Source of the DNA: an uncultured Lachnospiraceae bacterium
Lineage (GTDB): Bacteria > Bacillota > Clostridia > Lachnospirales > Lachnospiraceae
Direction of reading: 5' to 3'
DNA length: 64,000 nt
Assembly: GCA_937920345.1 (NCBI GenBank)
Contig: CALGVA010000062.1
Span: forward strand, 1-64,000
In this document: one piece after another, positions 17,384 to 26,214 of the stretch
Position numbering within the stretch: position 1 is the stretch's first letter
How the letters are laid out: each line of letters starts with the position of its first letter
Notes under the pieces: generated by a model
Seen by the model: the letters and a program-made list of their open reading frames with translations, nothing else
Told to the model about the DNA's origin: nothing
The model's database searches: none
Made by a program: the position numbers and the translations under genes

Positions 17384-17412
17384 CCTGTTTTTCATATGTT
17401 TTTTAAAGTTTT

Positions 17413-18945
17413 TTATAAAAGAAACACTTCCTGTCCCTCATCATTGATTCCGCGCATCCGGAACGAATATTCTTTGAGATCCGCATCCAGCACAGCCATG
17501 CACCCTTGCTTTTTCCATGTAATCTGCAGCTTCTCACCCGTGCATTCTATTGTAAACTCCGCATTATAACCGAACGCCGGAAACGTATTCCGGAAACGCA
17601 GCATCACAAGCTGCTTTGTCACAACCTGCTCCTGCAGCCGTTCTTCGATCTGTCCCATGGTCAGATTCGTGCGGTTGATCTCCTTATGTCCCCCGGCGCC
17701 TGCCTTCTCCACAGCCTCGTGATCATTTCTGCCGGCAAACAAGTCCAGATACCAGATCTGCGGTTTCCCCGGCATGAAGAGCTGCAGCGCCCTCGCCAGT
17801 AACATCTTATCGTCGTCTTCACCCAGCGCACTGTAGTAGGTGGCGTTCACCTGGTAATATACTTTTTGCCGGCCGTGCAGATCTTTAACATACCCGCCCC
17901 TTTGTACGATCGTGTCAATCAACGCCTGAATCCGTTCCTCCGGAATCAGTCCCTTCAGATCCAGAAGCGGAATCCCGTCATGACATCCCAGCATATTTAC
18001 CGTTCTGATCTTCTTATCTTTTATTTCTTCCGCCCATGCCGTAAGTATCGCACCGCTGCCGCTCTCCAGTGCATCGATGATCAGTCCCGGCAGGAAGAAG
18101 TCGTATACCATATACCCTTTCCGGGACAGTTTGTCATAGATTTTCTCATCGTATCCCGCGTGGATCTCCGGCAGAAGCGTAAGGCTGTAACGGTCCGCCA
18201 GCTGCTGCACCCGTTCTAACAGTTCCCATGTCCCCGGCTCGTTCAGGAAATTCTTCGCACCGGGTTCTTTGGGCGCATAGGCGAAGGCATCCAGTCTGAC
18301 GATTTTAGCGCCGTATCCGGCAAGTGTTTTGAGTGTATCTTCATAGAAATCCCATACAAGCGGTGATTTAATATTCAGATCCATCTGCCCGAGATATTTC
18401 TGCTCCGCCTCCGGCCGGATCTCCTGATAGAATGTATTCCAGTACGGAACCTGCCTGCCGTCCGGAAACGATACCATAAGGATCGGCAGCCCCGGTTTTC
18501 TGAAGAACATATCTTTAATCAACTCTGCATCCGGCATGATGTAACCCTCTTTTGTCATCGTGCCGTGCCCTTCCCAGAATTGATTCCAGTTGATAAAGAA
18601 ATCCCTGTACGCCGAGTCTTCACCCTTCTTCAGAAGATCCTGAAACTGCGGCGATAATACGGATGCATGATTTAAAATAAAATCCAGCTTCAGGTCAAGC
18701 CCCGTATCTTTCAGCTTCTGCAGAGAATCCTGATCCGCGATTTCCTCATTAATGCCGTAATCTATTACGGAAAATCCCCTGTCCAGATCCGAATGATAGA
18801 TGCTCGGCAGAATATAGAAAGACTGAAATGTTTTCTCAAATTGTGCCTTCTGCAGCACCGCGGCTATATCGGCCAGTGTGCCGCCCATGCTGTCCGGATA
18901 TGCATTGATCATAGGACCGTTATCCACATACTCACCCTTATTCAT
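17413..18945 (-). CDS. gtfA: GH13_18 sucrose (or sucrose-6-phosphate) phosphorylase
   Basis: Phosphorolyses sucrose to glucose-1-phosphate and fructose; a subgroup acts on phosphorylated sucrose. The 510-residue chain has GH13 motifs in order: LDFILNH, IVRLDAFAYA (nucleophile Asp), LLPEIHAGY (acid/base Glu) and MLGCHDG (third Asp). Length and spacing match the family. The start ATG overlaps the kinase stop in an ATGA (18942-18945), a sign of translational coupling; AGGGGGA lies nine bases upstream. Final gene of the alpha-galactoside operon. With a sucrose kinase next door, a sucrose-phosphate-specific phosphorylase is possible, but the sequence does not settle this. No signal peptide, so cytoplasmic. 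Confidence 0.9.
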   Translation of the reverse strand: MNKGEYVDNGPMINAYPDSMGGTLADIAAVLQKAQFEKTFQSFYILPSIYHSDLDRGFSVIDYGINEEIADQDSLQKLKDTGLDLKLDFILNHASVLSPQFQDLLKKGEDSAYRDFFINWNQFWEGHGTMTKEGYIMPDAELIKDMFFRKPGLPILMVSFPDGRQVPYWNTFYQEIRPEAEQKYLGQMDLNIKSPLVWDFYEDTLKTLAGYGAKIVRLDAFAYAPKEPGAKNFLNEPGTWELLERVQQLADRYSLTLLPEIHAGYDEKIYDKLSRKGYMVYDFFLPGLIIDALESGSGAILTAWAEEIKDKKIRTVNMLGCHDGIPLLDLKGLIPEERIQALIDTIVQRGGYVKDLHGRQKVYYQVNATYYSALGEDDDKMLLARALQLFMPGKPQIWYLDLFAGRNDHEAVEKAGAGGHKEINRTNLTMGQIEERLQEQVVTKQLVMLRFRNTFPAFGYNAEFTIECTGEKLQITWKKQGCMAVLDADLKEYSFRMRGINDEGQEVFLL

Positions 18946-19922
18946 ACCTGTCTTTCCCCCTGGCTGCGGCACAGCTCCTCATACGTGAGCAATCCGCCTG
19001 ATTTTGACATGATTAGTTTCGCTTTTCCTGCCTGCTTCATCAGCTGTCCCTGTTCAATCTCTAATACCATTGTTGTAAACGGACTGTCCGATGCCCCGTC
19101 CCGGTTTCTCGCCTTGCGGTACGCCATCGTCTCCTGCGGTGTACTGTTTAATAAGACCGGAAAATCCACTCCGGTTAAGGAATCGCTGTTTCCGTGCGTC
19201 CACTCGATCAGCAGAACCTGTATATCCCTAAAATCCACTTCCTCATACCAGAGTTCCGTCTCCTGTCTGCCCATGCGTTTCAGCCAGATCTTTACCGCAC
19301 CGTCTTTGAAAGCCGTAATGATATCCCCGACTTCACCAAACGCAATCTCTTTTTCCGTTCCCAGATATCCTTCCAGTCCTTTTCTGCCGGCATCTGCGTA
19401 CGAACGAAACCAGCCGGCATCCTTTAAATGCGCCGGGTCGGCATCCTCTCCCGCCTGCTGCCATTGCTGCAGCTTCACAAAATTGTCAGGCGTATATACG
19501 CCGTCCCGGATCATGCCCTGAATGCCGCATTCTCTGTATATATGAAGTCGCTCCGCATCATTATACTTCGGAAACCGATGCGGATAATTGTCTCCGGACA
19601 GCACATAACAGCCGATCTGCGCCTGACGAAAGAAACATGCCAGCAGCGCGGCAATACTTGTCTTACCCACTCCGGAACCACCGCACACCGCCAGAACGAC
19701 TCTCTGATACGGATTTTCGGATATCATCGCCGGAAGTGTCTTTATCATTTCCCGAAAAAGTGTCTCCGCTCTTCCGATCTGTGTCTCCCTGATCTCCACC
19801 CGTTCTCCCGGCACGTCTCCCTGTGGTATCCTTTGCAGATCGATCTTCTCCGGTCTCCATTCCTGCAGCCGCCGGGCAATATCTTCCTCTTTTGCAGTTA
19901 TTCTTTCATACACTTTATTCAT
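18942..19922 (-). CDS. P-loop sugar kinase like the sucrose-kinase half of AgaSK
   Basis: A 326-residue kinase with Walker A GGSGVGKTS (about 81-89), followed by the distinctive SGDNYPHRFPKYNDAERLHIYRE region (here from about residue 105; key residues Gly-Asp, His-Arg, Asp, Arg) and a later IEWTHGNSD acid motif. In Ruminococcus gnavus E1, AgaSK joins a GH36 alpha-galactosidase to a kinase that phosphorylates sucrose; here the two are separate genes with a 53-base gap. The start is ATG 19922, with CAGGAG upstream; the open frame continues far upstream into the aga gene but has no support there. Expected role: trap sucrose released from raffinose-family sugars. Substrate assignment is by context and motif resemblance. 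Confidence 0.78.
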   Translation of the reverse strand: MNKVYERITAKEEDIARRLQEWRPEKIDLQRIPQGDVPGERVEIRETQIGRAETLFREMIKTLPAMISENPYQRVVLAVCGGSGVGKTSIAALLACFFRQAQIGCYVLSGDNYPHRFPKYNDAERLHIYRECGIQGMIRDGVYTPDNFVKLQQWQQAGEDADPAHLKDAGWFRSYADAGRKGLEGYLGTEKEIAFGEVGDIITAFKDGAVKIWLKRMGRQETELWYEEVDFRDIQVLLIEWTHGNSDSLTGVDFPVLLNSTPQETMAYRKARNRDGASDSPFTTMVLEIEQGQLMKQAGKAKLIMSKSGGLLTYEELCRSQGERQV

Positions 19923-19975
19923 TTTCCGCTCCTGACCCTGTCTGAAATCATTGTCGGCACCGCTTCCGCCATAAA

Positions 19976-22156
19976 CTATACCCTCGCACTGAAATAAAAC
20001 TGATATGCCGGATATTCTCCGAGCTCTACCGGCATGGGAAGCCCCGCGTTCATCAGTGCAGAACCATAATAACATCGTCCGCTGCCTGTTTCCTCATAGA
20101 TCAGATCCGGCAGCAGTTCTTTCATCCGCACATAGTTTACCGTCATATTTCCGTGATTTTCCAGCATAACCACCTGCAGCAGTACCTGTCTTTTATCTTC
20201 CGATATGTGCATCCACGCGGCATACGCATCCTGGAAAGGATTTGACAGCCGGTAATAATTTCCTGTGCGGATCAATTCTTCATGCTCTTTATACCGCCTG
20301 ATCTGTCCCTTAATCTCTTCCCGTTCTTCCCCGCTCAGCTTTGCCAGTGATAACTCATACCCGAATGCACCCGTCATCGCCGTGATACCCCGTGTGTGCA
20401 GACTGATGTTTCTGCCTGTCTGATGATTCGGCACCGCCGACACATGCGCGCCGGTTGCTGACATCGGATAGAAGAAAGATGTTCCGTACTGAATCCGCAG
20501 CCTGTCCGCCGCATCCGTATTATCACTGCACCAGATCTGCGGCGTATAGTACAGCATACCTGCGTCGAATCTTCCGCCGCCGCCGCTGCACCCTTCGATC
20601 AGAATATCCGGATACGCCGTCGTCAGTTTTTCCAGAAAATCATATACCCCCAGAACATAATCATAGGCTACCTTGCCCTGGCTGTTTCCGGATGAATAAA
20701 CCTCCGTAATGCTTCGGTTCATATCCCACTTTACATACTCTATATTACCCTGATCAAGCACACTGCATATCTGTCCATAGATATGATCCCGCACTTCTGC
20801 TCTGGAAAAATCCAGCACCAGCTGATTTCTGCCCCGGACGGATTTTCTGCCCGGAACCTGCATCGCCCAATCAGGGTGCGCACGATATAAATCACTGTCT
20901 TCCGAAACCATTTCCGGCTCGATCCATATTCCGAACTTCACGCCGGTATCATTGACCTTACGAATCAACTCGCCAAGCGTACAGCCCAGCTTCCGTTCAT
21001 CGACCTGCCAGTCTCCCAGACTGCTGTTATCGTCCGCACGTTTCCCGAACCAGCCGTCATCCATGACCACCATATCCATCCCGAGTTCTGCGGCGTCTTT
21101 TGCCAGCTGCAGAATCGTCTCCCCGTTAAAGTCAAAATAGGCCGCTTCCCAGCTGTTGACCAGAACCGGTCTCGCACTGTCCTTATACTTACCTCTGCAT
21201 ATATGCTCTCTGATGCAGCGATGAAATTTTACGGACAGATCTCCGAACCCCCGGTCCGAATGACACAGTATCGTTTCCGGAACCGTAAACATCTCTCCCG
21301 GCGCCAGCGGATAGTGAAGCAGTTCGTTCTGTAATCCCATCGTGACTCTTGTCTGGTTATACTGATCCTGCTCCGCCTCGCACATGAAATTACCGCTGTA
21401 GACGAAGACCATTCCGTAACAGTCTCCGTGATCTTCCGTCGTATCCTGCTCTGCAATCATCACTGCCGGATTATACTGATGGCTGGACGTTCCTCTGCGG
21501 CTCCCGATCACATGACTTCCGTGCGCGATCCTGATACGCTGATAGTTCCGCTCCATGGCATGTCTGCCGTAGAAGCTGATCAGATCATATGCGCCGCCTG
21601 CAAAGTCCAGGCAGGCTGACGCCGCTTTTTCCACCACGATATTGTCCGTACCGCCGTTAATGATCTGTGCGCTTCTGGTTATGATATCCGCTTCTTCCAG
21701 TACGCCATACAGCAGCCGCACCTGCACCTTACTGACGCGGTCCTCCAGAATAATCTCCAGCGTTTCCGCCTCCTGCAGACCGGCATGAACTGCCGGCAGA
21801 CCCGGCAGTTCATATTTTCCCTGTCTGATACTGTATCCCGCATACCGCAGATCACAGCTCTCCGATTCATCGTGATTGCGGACAACAAGCGCACTGTGTC
21901 TGTAATCGCCGATTCCCATTGTAGAATACTCCAGCGGTAGTACATCCAGCGAATAGGTCCTGTCATTGCCCGCATCATAAGGATTTCCCGAGAACCCTCT
22001 GTCATAATAAGTTAAAAGGTAGTCCATATTTCCGGCAGTCCTGCTGCCATAATACAAGTGCAGCAGGAACCCGAAATTATCAATTTTCATCTGGTAGGTT
22101 GTTTGTCTTGTGTGTAATGTAAAAGTCCGTTCCTCTTCTTGATAAACAATCGCCAT
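19976..22156 (-). CDS. aga: GH36 alpha-galactosidase
   Basis: Releases galactose from melibiose, raffinose and stachyose in the cytoplasm. At 726 residues it is the standard length of tetrameric GH36 enzymes. The barrel shows MDDGWFGKR at about 365-373, nucleophile Asp478 in KWDMNR, and the SDNTDA segment with the acid/base at about Asp548, the same numbering as the characterised Geobacillus enzymes. GCSGGGGRFD upstream of the acid/base is also conserved. No signal peptide. It follows the ABC permease genes and precedes the kinase, as in msm/raf operons of Gram-positive bacteria. Confidence 0.96.
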   Translation of the reverse strand: MAIVYQEEERTFTLHTRQTTYQMKIDNFGFLLHLYYGSRTAGNMDYLLTYYDRGFSGNPYDAGNDRTYSLDVLPLEYSTMGIGDYRHSALVVRNHDESESCDLRYAGYSIRQGKYELPGLPAVHAGLQEAETLEIILEDRVSKVQVRLLYGVLEEADIITRSAQIINGGTDNIVVEKAASACLDFAGGAYDLISFYGRHAMERNYQRIRIAHGSHVIGSRRGTSSHQYNPAVMIAEQDTTEDHGDCYGMVFVYSGNFMCEAEQDQYNQTRVTMGLQNELLHYPLAPGEMFTVPETILCHSDRGFGDLSVKFHRCIREHICRGKYKDSARPVLVNSWEAAYFDFNGETILQLAKDAAELGMDMVVMDDGWFGKRADDNSSLGDWQVDERKLGCTLGELIRKVNDTGVKFGIWIEPEMVSEDSDLYRAHPDWAMQVPGRKSVRGRNQLVLDFSRAEVRDHIYGQICSVLDQGNIEYVKWDMNRSITEVYSSGNSQGKVAYDYVLGVYDFLEKLTTAYPDILIEGCSGGGGRFDAGMLYYTPQIWCSDNTDAADRLRIQYGTSFFYPMSATGAHVSAVPNHQTGRNISLHTRGITAMTGAFGYELSLAKLSGEEREEIKGQIRRYKEHEELIRTGNYYRLSNPFQDAYAAWMHISEDKRQVLLQVVMLENHGNMTVNYVRMKELLPDLIYEETGSGRCYYGSALMNAGLPMPVELGEYPAYQFYFSARV

Positions 22157-22182
22157 ACGTGTTACCTGTCCTTCGCGTATTT

Positions 22183-23016
22183 TTACTTGACCGCACCGTT
22201 CACTACGCCGTTCAGAATCTGTTTCTGGCAGATAATGTAGAAGACCAGAATCGGAATCAGCGATAATAAATAGGACGCAAACGCAAGATTATAATTGGTG
22301 CCGAACTGGGACTGGAAATTAAGCTGTGCAAGTGGCAGCGTATTCTGTTCGGAACCCGCCATAATCACGAGCGGCGTCATAACGTCATTCCATACGGCTA
22401 AAGCCGTCAGAACCGCAACCGTCGCATGCATAGGCCGCATGATCGGAAAGATGATCTTCCAGTATGTTCTCCATGTAGATGCGCCGTCCACCTTCGCCGC
22501 CTCTTCTAACGCCATCGGTATATTGACAAGATACCCCGAATACAGAAGTACATTCATCGGCATATAAAATACCACATACAACAGAACCACGCCGACCCAG
22601 TTTGCGAGTCCCATTTCCGCCGTCTGCTTCGCCAGCGGCATCATCAGGATCGCAAAGGGTACGAACATACCGCTGACAATAAATAAATATACAAAACTGT
22701 AGAACTTGCTGTGTGCCTTGTTTCTTCCCAGCGCGTAACCCATCAGGGAGTGCACCGCGATCGACAGCCCGACCGTCACCAGTGTAATAAGCAGGCTGTT
22801 CCCGAGGGAATTCCAGAAATTCGTAACTTCCATGGCTTCTCTGAAATTATTGAAACTCCATACCTCAGGCAGCGACAGAATGCCGCTGATGCTGTTGGTC
22901 ATCTCCGAAGGCTGCTTAAACGCGATCACAATTGTCAGATACAAAGGAAATATGATTGTAGACAGTCCGAGAATCAACAGGACCATCGCCGGTGTATTTG
23001 TTCTTTTCGTTATCAT
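22183..23016 (-). CDS. msmG: Sugar ABC transporter permease, MalG/MsmG type
   Basis: A 277-residue inner-membrane permease with six hydrophobic segments and the EAA loop region EEAAKVDGASTWRTYWKII-like (about 180-200) that docks the ATPase. Paired with the preceding permease, with which it overlaps by four bases (ATGA, 23013-23016). With MsmE it should import alpha-galactosides such as raffinose and melibiose. No ATP-binding subunit is encoded here, so a shared MsmK/MalK-type ATPase encoded elsewhere must drive it, as is usual for this class. Confidence 0.93.
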   Translation of the reverse strand: MITKRTNTPAMVLLILGLSTIIFPLYLTIVIAFKQPSEMTNSISGILSLPEVWSFNNFREAMEVTNFWNSLGNSLLITLVTVGLSIAVHSLMGYALGRNKAHSKFYSFVYLFIVSGMFVPFAILMMPLAKQTAEMGLANWVGVVLLYVVFYMPMNVLLYSGYLVNIPMALEEAAKVDGASTWRTYWKIIFPIMRPMHATVAVLTALAVWNDVMTPLVIMAGSEQNTLPLAQLNFQSQFGTNYNLAFASYLLSLIPILVFYIICQKQILNGVVNGAVK

Positions 23017-23879
23017 AACTGCTCCTCCTTTTTACCTGAAAACTTCATCTGTGCTACGGAAACGACAACGATCACAATAAAGAAAACAACCGCGTTGGCA
23101 CTCTGGAAGCCGAACTGTCCGCCGGACATACCGTTATTGTAGATCAGGTAAGAGATAGATTCCGTACTCTGTGCGGGACCGCCTTTTGTCAACGCCATGA
23201 TCTGGTCGAATACCATCAGGAAATTCTTGACGCAAAGTACCATATTGATGGAGAAGAACGGAATGATCAGCGGAAAAGTCAGATATTTGAACTGCTTCCA
23301 TCCGGTTGCTCCGTCCAGTCCTCCTGCCTCGTACACGTCTTCCGGTACAGTCTGTAATCCCGAAATGTAAATAATCGTATTCATTGCGATCGCCTGCCAT
23401 GCACACACAATCATGATCGCGATCCAGGCAGCGCCCGGATTCGACAATATACTGGAACTAAGCGCTTCTATTCCGATCATATCCGCCACTGCCGGCAGAA
23501 TATATGTAAAAAAGTAATTGAAGATGTAACCTACGACAAGCGCGCCCAATATATTCGGCAGAAAGTACGCCCCGCGGAAAAAGCTTTTCGCCCGTATCTT
23601 GCTGTTAAGTGCCAGCGCCAGAAGAAGGCTTATTACATTTACAACAATTGTAGACGCAATCGCAAGCTTAAATGTAAACAGATAAGATTTGCCGACACGA
23701 ACATCTGAAAACAAATCTACATAGTTGCGGAGTCCTACCCAGTCATAACTTCCGAATCCTTTAAAATTCGTGAAGCTGTATATCACACCGCGAATCAGCG
23801 GAATGGTATTGAAGCAGACGAACAACGCAAGAATCGGAATAGTAATTAATAAAAACGTTCTCTTTCTCTCATTTTTCAT
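23013..23879 (-). CDS. msmF: Sugar ABC transporter permease, MalF/MsmF type
   Basis: A 288-residue permease with six hydrophobic segments, an N-terminal LLITIPILALFVCFNTIP helix, and the coupling-loop sequence EAGGLDGATGWKQFKYLTFP around 180-200. It lies 20 bases after the binding-protein gene and overlaps msmG by four bases. Gene order binding protein, permease F, permease G is that of CUT1 oligosaccharide importers. Confidence 0.93.
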   Translation of the reverse strand: MKNERKRTFLLITIPILALFVCFNTIPLIRGVIYSFTNFKGFGSYDWVGLRNYVDLFSDVRVGKSYLFTFKLAIASTIVVNVISLLLALALNSKIRAKSFFRGAYFLPNILGALVVGYIFNYFFTYILPAVADMIGIEALSSSILSNPGAAWIAIMIVCAWQAIAMNTIIYISGLQTVPEDVYEAGGLDGATGWKQFKYLTFPLIIPFFSINMVLCVKNFLMVFDQIMALTKGGPAQSTESISYLIYNNGMSGGQFGFQSANAVVFFIVIVVVSVAQMKFSGKKEEQL

Positions 23880-23899
23880 ATCTATGTTCTCCTTTCCTG

Positions 23900-25186
23900 C
23901 TAATTCGCATTTCCGTGTTCTTTTTCATAATCCTGCACAAGCCGGATGATATCTCTGTTATACCGCTGCCAGTCGGTATCAAATTTACTTAAGAAAGCAT
24001 TTACGTCCTTCTGCAGCAGGAAGGTCTGTATCTGTGCATCCACCGCCATCTCCGAAGGATAATAATGATCCTGATAATCCGTCATGTTACCTGCCAGAAT
24101 ATAATCCGTCATTCCGTCCAGAATAGAAGGCAGTGCAAAATCTCCCTCCTTACAGGGAATTGCCGTCTGTGCATCGATATATTTCTGTATATTCTCGTCC
24201 GCAAGCAGGAAATCCAGAACCTCGTATGCCGCTTCTTTGTCAGGACAGTCCGCCATCACGCAGAACTGCAGGTCAATTCCCGAATTTAATGTATTTCCCT
24301 CATGCTCATCACATGCCGGCATGACAAAGGAGTCCAGATTCAAATCCGGATTCACGGATAAGATCTGCGGTGCAGCATAGCTTCCGATCGGGTACATTGC
24401 AGACTCTCCCCTTGCAAAAGCGGTACATGCATCGTTATAACCATACGCAAAAGGATCATCCGGTCCGTAATTTAACAGTTTCAAATACTTTTCGGACACT
24501 TCCCGATACTCTGTCGAGAATGTCGTCTCTCCACGGTTTACCTGTTTTGCGGTATCTGCAGGTGCCAGATCTACGGCCATGGCATTCCACGGGGCAAGGC
24601 AGGTCCACGTATCTTTAAATCCGAAATAGAACGGAAGGATTCCTTCTGCCTTGATTTCCTCACACAACGAGATCATCTCTTCCCAGTTCTGCGGGATCTC
24701 CCAGCCATGTTCGGCAAACATGTCTCTGTTATATAACACCCCGGCCGCATTGGCCACATAAGGAACCGCATATGTTCCGTCGGTGGGAACCAGTTCAAGC
24801 GCTTCATCAATATCCAGATATGCCTGATTAATATTCTGAAGTCCCTTATAATCCGACACATCAGCCAGTATTTCCGCCTCCACAAAGTAAGAGTAATTGA
24901 TATCCCCGCCGATTCCTATGATATCGGGATAATCCTCCCTGATAAATCTCGTTCGCAGTATTGTCATTGCGTCATTAGGAGAACTGATTTTTAACTGGAT
25001 ATCATCGTGTGTTTCGTTGAACTCTTTTTCCACCATGCTGAAATAGTTTGCGGCTTCCGGTTTGTACTGAACGATTTCAATTTGCGTCTTACCGTCTTCA
25101 GATGCATTCCCGCATCCGCCGGCAGCCATCGCTGCCGCCGTACAGCATAATGCCGCTTTAAGGTATTTCATATTCCTCCTTCTCAT
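23900..25186 (-). CDS. msmE: Sugar-binding lipoprotein, MsmE/RafE type
   Basis: Extracellular binding protein of the CUT1 transporter, 428 residues. The signal sequence ends in a lipobox AAGGC with Cys25 as the lipidated residue. The mature protein has the usual two-lobed pattern, with YPDIIGIGGDINY near the first lobe crossing and many aromatic residues. Start Met1 (ATG 25186) has AGGAG seven bases upstream; a second ATG five codons later also has GGAGG but at short spacing. It is the first gene of the operon msmE-msmF-msmG-aga-kinase-gtfA. Confidence 0.92.
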   Translation of the reverse strand: MRRRNMKYLKAALCCTAAAMAAGGCGNASEDGKTQIEIVQYKPEAANYFSMVEKEFNETHDDIQLKISSPNDAMTILRTRFIREDYPDIIGIGGDINYSYFVEAEILADVSDYKGLQNINQAYLDIDEALELVPTDGTYAVPYVANAAGVLYNRDMFAEHGWEIPQNWEEMISLCEEIKAEGILPFYFGFKDTWTCLAPWNAMAVDLAPADTAKQVNRGETTFSTEYREVSEKYLKLLNYGPDDPFAYGYNDACTAFARGESAMYPIGSYAAPQILSVNPDLNLDSFVMPACDEHEGNTLNSGIDLQFCVMADCPDKEAAYEVLDFLLADENIQKYIDAQTAIPCKEGDFALPSILDGMTDYILAGNMTDYQDHYYPSEMAVDAQIQTFLLQKDVNAFLSKFDTDWQRYNRDIIRLVQDYEKEHGNAN

Positions 25187-25217
25187 AGCATATCTCCTTC
25201 CCTATTTTGATAATCGA

Positions 25218-25246
25218 ATTATAACATGCCATTATGCTATTAATAA
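25218..25246 (-). promoter_or_regulatory. Promoter of the alpha-galactoside operon
   Basis: Minus strand -10 TATAAT (25218-25223), 17-base spacer, and a poor -35 TTATTA (25241-25246). A perfect -10 with a weak -35 overlapped by regulator sites is what one expects of an AraC-activated promoter. Start of msmE is about 25 bases downstream of the likely transcription start. Confidence 0.6.
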
Positions 25247-25293
25247 ATGGCAGTATATCTCAAGTTTTATACCATTATGCTATATTAATGGCA
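25227..25293. promoter_or_regulatory. Paired operator repeats for the AraC-type regulator
   Basis: CCATTATGCTAT occurs at 25229-25240 and again at 25272-25283, 43 bp apart (about four helical turns). Each is followed by AATGGCA (25246-25252 and 25287-25293), and the first site forms a perfect inverted repeat TGCCATT/AATGGCA. They lie over the -35 of msmE and between the two divergent promoters. Confidence 0.65.
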
Positions 25294-25298
25294 TTAAG

Positions 25299-25328
25299 TT
25301 GAAGTCACCTAGCATTTTGGTATATACT
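25299..25328 (+). promoter_or_regulatory. Promoter of the AraC-type regulator
   Basis: TTGAAG (25299-25304), 18-base spacer, TATACT (25323-25328) on the + strand. Transcription would start near 25335, just before the GAGGTGA ribosome site at 25347-25353. Confidence 0.55.
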
Positions 25329-25353
25329 AAACTTAATACAGTATATGAGGTGA

Positions 25354-26205
25354 CTTAATTCCGAAGTAATCTTTTCTGTTTTTCCGAGTGAAAATTTTAT
25401 TGATCTGGGATTATACCAGTTTGGATGGGAGCAATGTGATCCTTCTCATTCTTTTGGTCCCGCTGCCAGAAACCATTATCTGTTCCATTTATGTCTATCC
25501 GGAACGGGAACCCTGATTGCGGATAACACACAGGGAGAATCTATTACCTATCAGGTTAAGAGCGGACAGGGATTTATGATGTTTCCCCATCAGGTATGTA
25601 CTTATATTGCGGATCACGATATTCCGTGGGAATATGCGTGGCTGGAATTTGACGGCCTGCGCGCCAAGGAAACGATTGAGCTGACCGGCATAAGCCGAAA
25701 CCAGCCGATCTACCGCGCCCATAATAAGGATATTGCGGAAACAATGAAATCGGAGATCCTCTATATTGTCAATCACAAAGACGCATCACCTTTTCATCTG
25801 ATCGGACATCTCTATCTTTTTATCGACAGTCTTGTCCGCTCTTCCACATCTGCCAAGCTCGGCATGGGAAACAGTCTGCGGGATTTCTATATTAAAGAAG
25901 CGTTTTCTTTTATCGAACAGAATTTTCAAAATGATATCTCCGTGGAAGATATTGCTGCCTCCTGCGGATTAAACAGGAGTTATTTCGGAAAGATTTTTCA
26001 TGAGAATATGGGAAAATCACCACAAGAATTTCTGATTTCCTACCGCATGACCAAGGCAACGGAATTATTAAAACTGACCGGATTATCTATCGCCGATATC
26101 GGAAATGCAGTCGGCTATCCGAATCAGCTTCATTTCTCGCGGGCATTTAAAAACGTGTACGGCATCCCGCCCAGACAGTGGAGGTATGAAAACGGGGGCA
26201 GCTGA
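25354..26205 (+). CDS. msmR: AraC family regulator of alpha-galactoside use (start codon unclear)
   Basis: The N-terminal half is a cupin-like sugar-sensing domain (DLGLYQFGWEQC, SFGPAARNHYLFH) and the C-terminal ~100 residues are the double helix-turn-helix DNA-binding domain (VEDIAASCGLNRSYFGKIF and IADIGNAVGYPNQLHFSRAF). It is divergent from the operon, as is MsmR, and should activate it. The reading frame is open from 25354, directly after an in-frame TGA, and reads LNSEVIFSVFPSEN; no ATG, GTG or TTG occurs in frame until ATG 25576, which would delete most of the sensor domain. GAGGTGA at 25347-25353 looks like its ribosome site. An ATC (25369), an ATT (25399), or a mutated start are the options. 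The upstream ATG 25345 is blocked by the TGA two codons later. Confidence 0.75.
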   Translation, partial: LNSEVIFSVFPSENFIDLGLYQFGWEQCDPSHSFGPAARNHYLFHLCLSGTGTLIADNTQGESITYQVKSGQGFMMFPHQVCTYIADHDIPWEYAWLEFDGLRAKETIELTGISRNQPIYRAHNKDIAETMKSEILYIVNHKDASPFHLIGHLYLFIDSLVRSSTSAKLGMGNSLRDFYIKEAFSFIEQNFQNDISVEDIAASCGLNRSYFGKIFHENMGKSPQEFLISYRMTKATELLKLTGLSIADIGNAVGYPNQLHFSRAFKNVYGIPPRQWRYENGGS

Positions 26206-26214
26206 TCCCGTTCA

